Assembly: GCA_946480295.1 (NCBI GenBank)
Contig: CAMLIT010000075.1
Coordinates: forward strand, 1 to 22,010
Length of the DNA stretch: 22,010 bases
Origin: an uncultured Gemmatimonadota bacterium
GTDB lineage: Bacteria > Gemmatimonadota > Gemmatimonadetes > Gemmatimonadales > Gemmatimonadaceae
Direction: 5' to 3'
Shown here: positions 16,286 to 22,010 of the stretch, piece after piece
How positions within the stretch are numbered: the first letter of the stretch is position 1
Layout of the letters: each line of letters opens with the position of its first letter
Made by a program: the position numbers and the translations under genes
The notes under the pieces: generated by a model
The model's input: only the letters and a program-made list of their open reading frames with translations
Told to the model about the DNA's origin: nothing
The model's database searches: none

Positions 16286-17037
16286 GCGGCGCCACGGACG
16301 CGCGGCGCGCGATCCTCGCGACGATCCGCGAGCGGCTGCGGGAGAGCGCGGCGCACGAGGCGCACGCGGCGACGCACGTCGTGCCGCGCCCCGCGGCGCA
16401 CGCCGCCGGCAACGGCAAGGCGCTCCCCGTGCTCGGCGACGTGAAGCAGCCCGTGGGGGGCGCGCTCGACGCGCAGCCCGCGGCGACGCATGCGCCGCTC
16501 GACCGCTTCCGCGAGCAGGCCTCCGCCGTCGGCGCCTCGTGCGAGCTGGTGCCGAGCGAGGCCGCCGCGCGCGAGGCGCTCGCGCGCATCCTCGCCGGGG
16601 TGGGCGCGCGCACCGTCGCCTGCTCCGATGCGCCGCTCGCGCAGCGGCTCGCGCGCGCGACCCCCGGCGTCGCCGTCCACGACGTGGACGGGCTGACGCG
16701 CGAGGAGCTCGTCGCCTGCGACGTCGGCGTGACCACGGCGCAGTGGGGGATCGCCGAGACGGGCACCCTCGTGCTCGAGTCGGCGCGCGAGCGGCACCGG
16801 CTGCTCTCGCTCGTGCCGCCGGTGCACGTCGCGCTCCTCTCCACGCGGCGCATCCGCGCCACGCTCGGCGACGTGCTCGCGCGCGTCCACCCGGCGGACG
16901 CGGGGCGCGACGTGGCGAGCCACGCCATCACCTTCATCACCGGCCCGTCGCGCACCTCCGACATCGAGCTGACGCTCGCCATCGGCGTGCACGGGCCGCA
17001 GGCGCTGCACATCCTCCTCGTGGACGATGACTTCTGA
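16282..17037 (+). CDS. lutC: LutC/YkgG-family L-lactate utilisation protein
   Basis: Third component of the LutABC system, a LUD-domain protein of 251 aa. The conserved core TTAQWGIAETGTLVLES is at 151-167, followed by LLSLVPPVHVALL and a closing GPSRTSDIELTLAIGVHGPQ block, all characteristic of LutC. Residues about 25-75 are an Ala/Pro-rich segment, probably a flexible region or an N-terminal lineage-specific stretch. No metal-binding cysteine motif is present, as usual for LutC. The start is fixed by the 4-nt overlap with lutB. Its biochemical role within the complex is still poorly defined in the family. Confidence 0.92.
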   Translation: MSGATDARRAILATIRERLRESAAHEAHAATHVVPRPAAHAAGNGKALPVLGDVKQPVGGALDAQPAATHAPLDRFREQASAVGASCELVPSEAAAREALARILAGVGARTVACSDAPLAQRLARATPGVAVHDVDGLTREELVACDVGVTTAQWGIAETGTLVLESARERHRLLSLVPPVHVALLSTRRIRATLGDVLARVHPADAGRDVASHAITFITGPSRTSDIELTLAIGVHGPQALHILLVDDDF

Positions 17038-17053
17038 CCGCGGACCCCAACCC

Positions 17054-17059
17054 GGAAGG
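17054..17059 (+). promoter_or_regulatory. Ribosome binding site that sets the start of the binding-protein gene
   Basis: GGAAGG lies six bases before GTG 17066. Starting there gives a compact lipoprotein signal. The longer in-frame ATG at 17027 overlaps lutC and would place 13 polar residues before that signal, so it is unlikely. Confidence 0.7.
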
Positions 17060-17065
17060 CTCACC

Positions 17066-18087
17066 GTGAAGACACTCCGCATCGCGTCCCTCGTCCTTGC
17101 CGGCGCGCTCGCGGCCGCCTGCGGCAAGGCCGGCGACCGCCAGTCGGCGGAGCAGGCCGGCTCGGCGAAGGAGCTCTCCATCGCCGTCATCCCCAAGGGC
17201 ACGACGCACGAGTACTGGCGGGGGATCCACGCCGGCGCCGTGAAGGCGGCGCAGGAGCTGGCGCGCCAGGGCGTGAAGGTGAAGGTGATCTGGAAGGGAC
17301 CGCTGCGCGAGGACGATCGCGAGCAGCAGATCCAGACGGTGGAGGGCTTCCTCAGCGCGGGCATCCAGGGGCTCGTGCTCGCGCCGCTCGACGACCGCGC
17401 GCTCGTCGAGCCCGTGGACGAGGCGCGGCGGGCCGGCGTGCCGACGGTCGTCATCGACTCGCGGCTGAACTCCGACTCCATCGTGAGCTTCGTCGCGACG
17501 GACAACCGCAAGGGCGGACAGCTCTGCGCCGATCGCCTGGGCGAGCTGCTCGGCGGCAAGGGGAACGTGCTCGTGCTGCGCTACGCCGAAGGCTCGGCGA
17601 GCACGACGGAGCGGGAGGAGGGCTTCCTCGACGAGCTGAAGGCGAAGTTCCCGGGGATCACCGTCGTGTCGAAGGATCAGTACGCGGGGGCGACGCGCGA
17701 GACGGCGAAGCGCGCGTCGGAGAACCTGCTCAACCGCTTCGCGGGGAACCTCCAGGGGATCTTCACGCCAAACGAGTCGGCGACGGTCGGCATGCTGCTC
17801 GCCCTCCAGGAGTTCGACAAGACGGGGAAGATCCACCTCGTCGGCTTCGACGCCAGCCCGACCATGATCCAGGCGATGCGCGACGGACAGCTCGACGGGA
17901 TCGCCGTGCAGGATCCGCTGAAGATGGGCTACCTCGGCGTGATGACGATGGTCGACCACCTGCACGGGAAGACCGTGCCGCGCCGGATCGACACCGGCGT
18001 GATGATGGTGACGCCGCAGAACCTCGACACGCCCGCGGCGCAGGCGCTCGTCAATCCGCCGCTGAACCAGTACCTGGCCGGCAACTG

Positions 18088-18088
<1 letters not shown>
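17066..18088 (+). CDS. Sugar ABC transporter substrate-binding lipoprotein (ribose/Peripla_BP_4 type)
   Basis: Periplasmic sugar receptor for the CUT2 importer, 340 aa from the GTG at 17066. Residues 1-19 are a lipoprotein signal with lipobox LAAAC (Cys19), so it is membrane-anchored. The mature protein opens with ELSIAVIPKGTTHEYWRGIHAGA, a RbsB-like first strand and loop. GLVLAPLDDRALVEPVDEA, the hinge-region VVIDSRLNSD, and NESATVGMLLALQEFDKTGKIHLVGFDAS are also typical of Peripla_BP_4 proteins. The stop shares one base with the ATPase start (TGATG). By position in a fucose operon L-fucose is the likely ligand, but the binding residues cannot be assigned from sequence. Confidence 0.93.
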
Positions 18089-19644
<1,556 letters not shown>

Positions 19645-19645
19645 G

Positions 19646-19666
19646 CGGGAGGCGGGAGGCGGGAGG
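19646..19666. repeat. Three tandem CGGGAGG units
   Basis: CGGGAGG is repeated three times exactly (19646-19652, 19653-19659, 19660-19666) and then degenerates. It continues a purine-rich run that begins inside the end of the ATPase gene near 19606. It is the sort of tract that slips during replication. Confidence 0.8.
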
Positions 19667-19680
19667 CGGGGCGCGGAAGC

Positions 19681-19782
19681 ACGTGATTGGTCGTTGGTCG
19701 TTGGTCGTTGGCGAGCCGCCCGGGACGCCACCGGAGCCGTCCCGAGGCCGGCCAAGGACTACGTACCAACAACCAACCACGT
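19681..19782. repeat. Repeat-bearing inverted element after the 13-gene operon, possible terminator
   Basis: The left part has three exact TTGGTCG units (19687-19707). The left arm ACGTGATTGGTCGTTGG (19681-19697) is complementary at 15 of 17 positions to CCAACAACCAACCACGT (19766-19782). Inside the loop CGGGAC (19721-19726) can pair with GTCCCG (19739-19744). The element begins about 37 bases after the operon's last stop, so it could end transcription or stabilise the mRNA; it may equally be a dispersed intergenic repeat. No U-tract is present. Confidence 0.6.
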
Positions 19783-19830
19783 CGTTCGACTCGCCCCCTC
19801 ACCCCTCTCGCGCGCTCCCTCCGTGAGCAG

Positions 19831-19858
19831 TACATTTGCCCCCGCTTAAACGTTTAAG
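19831..19858 (+). promoter_or_regulatory. Candidate LacI-family operator with a possible -10 element
   Basis: CTTAAACGTTTAAG (19845-19858) is a perfect 14-bp palindrome with a central CG, the typical form of LacI/PurR-family operators. It is the most AT-rich spot in a very GC-rich window. A TACATT (19831-19836) lies just upstream and could be a -10 box, though I see no good -35. The palindrome would then overlap the start of transcription, 40 bases before the next gene. No LacI-type regulator gene is in view. Confidence 0.5.
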
Positions 19859-19897
19859 AAGCACGGCCGCCGTCACGACCACACAGGAGACGCGAGC

Positions 19898-20809
19898 ATG
19901 CCCGATCATCAGCTCCCTCGCCGCCGCTTCCTCGCCGCCGCCGCGGCCGGCCTCGCCGGCGCCGCCGGTGCCGCGGGGATCATCCCCGGGGCCGTCCGAC
20001 GGCTCGACGCCATGCCCGCCAGCGGCCGCGCCCCGTCGCGCCGCGCGGCCCTCGCCCCCGTGCGCCTCGGCGTCGCCAGCTACTCCTTCCGCAAGTTCCC
20101 GCGCGACAAGGCGCTGGCGATGATCAAGGAGCTGCGCACCCCGTACGTCAACCTCAAGTCCTTCCACCTGCCCTACGATCTGTCCCCCGACCAGCTCGCC
20201 GCCGCGCGGCGCGAGATCGAGGCGCAGGGCTTCCAGATCGTCGGCGGCGGCACCATCACCTTCGACAAGGACACCGACGACGGCGTGCAGCGCTACTTCG
20301 ACTACGCGAAGGCCGCCGGCATGCCCCTCATCGTCGGCACCTGCGCGCCCGACGTCCTCCCGCGCATCGAGAAGTTCGTCAAGCGCTACGACATCAAGGT
20401 CGCGATCCACAACCACGGCCCCGAGGACAGGCACTTCCCGTCGCCGTACGACGTCCTGAAGCACGTGAAGGACCTCGATCCGCGCGTCGGCCTGTGCATG
20501 GACATCGGCCACTCCGAGCGCGCCGGCGCCGACGTCGTGCAGGCCGCCGCGGACGCCGGCCCGCGCCTCCTCGACATGCACGCCAAGGACCTCCGCGACC
20601 TCCGCGTCAAGGAGAGCCAGTGCATCGTCGGCGAGGGGAAGATCCCCATCGCCGATCTCTTCCACCAGCTCCAGAAGCAGGGCTACGCCGGCTACGTCAA
20701 CCTCGAGTACGAGATCGACGCCGACGACCCGCTCCCCGGCATGAAGCAGTCGTTCGCGTACATGCGCGGCGCCCTCGCCGGACTCGCCAGCGCCGAGCGC
20801 CAGGCGTGA
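19898..20809 (+). CDS. Tat-exported sugar phosphate isomerase/epimerase-like TIM-barrel protein
   Basis: A 303-residue xylose-isomerase-like (AP_endonuc_2, PF01261) protein with a twin-arginine leader: RRRFL at 8-12, then a long Ala/Gly hydrophobic stretch. It is therefore probably folded with metal in the cytoplasm and then exported. The barrel starts at VRLGVASYSFRKF (55-67). Likely metal-site motifs are HNHGPE (171-176), MDIGH (201-205), DMHAKD (226-231) and LEYE near 274-277. ATG is preceded by AGGAGA with a seven-base spacer. The substrate is unknown. Exported members of this family often sit with sugar-oxidation or glycan genes, as here with a DUF6807 gene, but this is family association and not proof. 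Confidence 0.87.
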   Translation: MPDHQLPRRRFLAAAAAGLAGAAGAAGIIPGAVRRLDAMPASGRAPSRRAALAPVRLGVASYSFRKFPRDKALAMIKELRTPYVNLKSFHLPYDLSPDQLAAARREIEAQGFQIVGGGTITFDKDTDDGVQRYFDYAKAAGMPLIVGTCAPDVLPRIEKFVKRYDIKVAIHNHGPEDRHFPSPYDVLKHVKDLDPRVGLCMDIGHSERAGADVVQAAADAGPRLLDMHAKDLRDLRVKESQCIVGEGKIPIADLFHQLQKQGYAGYVNLEYEIDADDPLPGMKQSFAYMRGALAGLASAERQA

Positions 20810-20861
20810 TCCGCCGCGCGCCCGTTCCACTCTCGTCCTCTTCCGCAGGGAGTCTCACCGC

Positions 20862-21926
20862 ATGCGTCGATTCCGCTTCGCGTCCCTCCGCTCGTCGTGC
20901 TCCCGCCTCGCGGCCGTCGCCGCGGTGTCCGCGCTGACCGCCGGCGCGGCCGCGGCCCAGGCCACCGCGCCGCGCGTCGACGTCGTCCGCCACGACGCCG
21001 ACCGGCGCGTCGACGTCCTCGTCGACGGGAAGCCGTTCACCTCGTACATCTGGCCGACGACGATCAAGAAGCCGGTGCTCTTCCCCCTCCGCACCGCCGA
21101 CGGGATCGTCGTCACCCGCGGCTTCCCCGCGAAGCCGCCCGAGCGCACCGACCATCCGCACCACGTCGGCCTCTGGCTCACCTACGAGAACGTCAACGGC
21201 TTCGACTTCTGGAACAACTCCGACGCCATCCCCGCCAAACGCGCCCCGAAGATGGGCACGATCGTCCACCGCGCCGTGCGCGGCACGTCGAGCGGCCGGG
21301 GCGAGGGGATGCTCGACGTCACCGAGGACTGGGTGGACGGGCAGGGGAAGAAGCTCCTCCGCGAGGACACGCGCTTCGTCTTCCACGCCGGGAAGAACCT
21401 GCGCTCCATCGACCGCATAACGACGCTCACCGCGCTCGACACCGCGGTCTGGTTCCATGACGCCAAGGACGGCATGCTCGGCCTGCGCGTGACGCACGTG
21501 CTCGAGCAGCCGACGGAGAAGGCCGAGGTGTTCAAGGACGCCAGCGGCCACGCCACCGTCGTCGCGGCGGGCGACGAGAAGGTCACCGGCCGCTACCGCA
21601 GCTCCGAGGGGCTCGAGGGCGACTCGGTGTGGGCGACGCGCGGCCGCTGGACGGAGCTCACCGGCGTCGTGCAGGGCGAGCCGGTGACGATCGCCATCCT
21701 CGACCACCCGAAGAACGTCGGCTTCCCCACCTACTGGCACGCCCGCGGCTACGGCCTCTTCGCCGCCAACCCGCTCGGCCAGGCCGCGTTCAGCAAGGGG
21801 AAGGAGCGGCTCGACTTCCACCTCGCCCCGGGACAGTCCACCACCTTCCGGTATCGCATCCTCATCCTCAACGGCCCGACCACGCCCGACGAGATCGAGC
21901 GCGACTACCAGGAATGGGCGCGGTGA
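20862..21926 (+). CDS. Exported DUF6807 (PmoA-like) family protein
   Basis: A 354-residue secreted protein matching the DUF6807 family (PF14100), often mislabelled methane oxygenase PmoA. Residues 1-32 are a Sec signal peptide ending AAA|Q. The family motif region TDHPHHVGLWLTYENVNG (97-114) holds His98, His100 and His101, which could bind metal or act in catalysis. Further conserved-looking parts are FWNNSD, TVAILDHPKN-like (seen as TIAILDHPKN) and FPTYWHARGYGLFAANPLG. Mostly beta-rich by composition. An AGGGAG lies nine bases before the ATG. It is 52 bases after the TIM-barrel gene and probably co-transcribed. Function is unknown; the neighbourhood suggests glycan or uronate use. Confidence 0.85.
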   Translation: MRRFRFASLRSSCSRLAAVAAVSALTAGAAAAQATAPRVDVVRHDADRRVDVLVDGKPFTSYIWPTTIKKPVLFPLRTADGIVVTRGFPAKPPERTDHPHHVGLWLTYENVNGFDFWNNSDAIPAKRAPKMGTIVHRAVRGTSSGRGEGMLDVTEDWVDGQGKKLLREDTRFVFHAGKNLRSIDRITTLTALDTAVWFHDAKDGMLGLRVTHVLEQPTEKAEVFKDASGHATVVAAGDEKVTGRYRSSEGLEGDSVWATRGRWTELTGVVQGEPVTIAILDHPKNVGFPTYWHARGYGLFAANPLGQAAFSKGKERLDFHLAPGQSTTFRYRILILNGPTTPDEIERDYQEWAR

Positions 21927-22010
21927 GCCGCGTGGCTGACGAGAGCGGCGAGCTCGTCCTCCACGAGGATCGCTTCTTCGACCCGGACCCGGCGATCCGC
22001 CGGGCGGCGC
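21923..22010 (+). CDS. uxaC: 5' fragment of a probable glucuronate isomerase
   Basis: The gene runs off the window end, with 29 codons visible. After a short leader it reads ELVLHEDRFFDPDPAIRRAA, which resembles the N-terminus of UxaC-type uronate isomerases (a short 'LxLHxDRxFPADPxxRxxA' start). These convert D-glucuronate to D-fructuronate or D-galacturonate to D-tagaturonate. The chosen GTG overlaps the DUF6807 stop by GTGA, with AGGA nine bases upstream. ATG at 21914 and GTG at 21932 are in-frame alternatives. The identification rests on about 18 residues, so it is moderate. Confidence 0.55.
   Translation, partial: MSRVADESGELVLHEDRFFDPDPAIRRAA

Noticed and set aside
14110..17037. Glycolate oxidase (GlcDEF-like) for the iron-sulfur gene set
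   Set aside because: There is no FAD-linked GlcD/E subunit; the CCG protein, the LUD plus ferredoxin protein and the LUD protein in this order are the LutABC pattern.
20862..21926. Methane monooxygenase subunit PmoA
   Set aside because: True PmoA is an integral membrane protein. This is a secreted soluble protein of the DUF6807 family that shares only a misleading label.

Overview
This is very GC-rich, densely coded bacterial DNA. Gene families and style suggest a Gemmatimonadota-like (FCB-group) organism: a SusC/SusD outer-membrane pair, a lipoprotein made only of a TonB plug domain, Tat- and Sec-exported sugar enzymes, and many GTG starts. The phylum is inferred from gene content; no rRNA or other marker gene is present.

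Layout. (1) 1-304 is a leader with a short tandem repeat and no confident gene. (2) 305-4978 holds a SusC-like TonB-dependent transporter and a SusD-like lipoprotein, closed by a strong hairpin and a 107-bp imperfect inverted repeat. (3) 5155-5652, minus strand, encodes a small lipoprotein that is only a TonB plug domain with no beta-barrel. (4) 5859-19644 is one run of 13 co-directional genes. The largest gap is 52 nt, there are several ATGA-type overlaps, and a plausible sigma70 promoter lies just upstream. (5) 19645-19897 is a repeat-rich, probably terminating gap followed by a perfect CTTAAACGTTTAAG palindrome that looks like a LacI-family operator. (6) 19898-21926 encodes a Tat-exported xylose-isomerase-like TIM-barrel protein and an exported DUF6807 ('PmoA-like') protein. 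(7) The window ends in the first codons of a probable glucuronate isomerase.

The 13-gene run reads as a nearly complete route for fucosides. An exported GH29 alpha-L-fucosidase releases L-fucose. A ribose-type ABC importer takes it up; its permease gene is first in the operon and its binding-protein and ATPase genes are last. A dehydrogenase oxidises it to the lactone, an amidohydrolase-2 lactonase opens it to L-fuconate, and L-fuconate dehydratase gives 2-keto-3-deoxy-L-fuconate. A second dehydrogenase makes the 2,4-diketo acid, and an FAH-family hydrolase cleaves that to pyruvate plus L-lactate. LutABC in the same operon then oxidises lactate to pyruvate, so both three-carbon halves converge. 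Two SDRs and one Zn-dependent dehydrogenase compete for the two oxidation steps, and the sequence alone does not settle which does which. The downstream genes suggest a second sugar or uronate locus under separate control.
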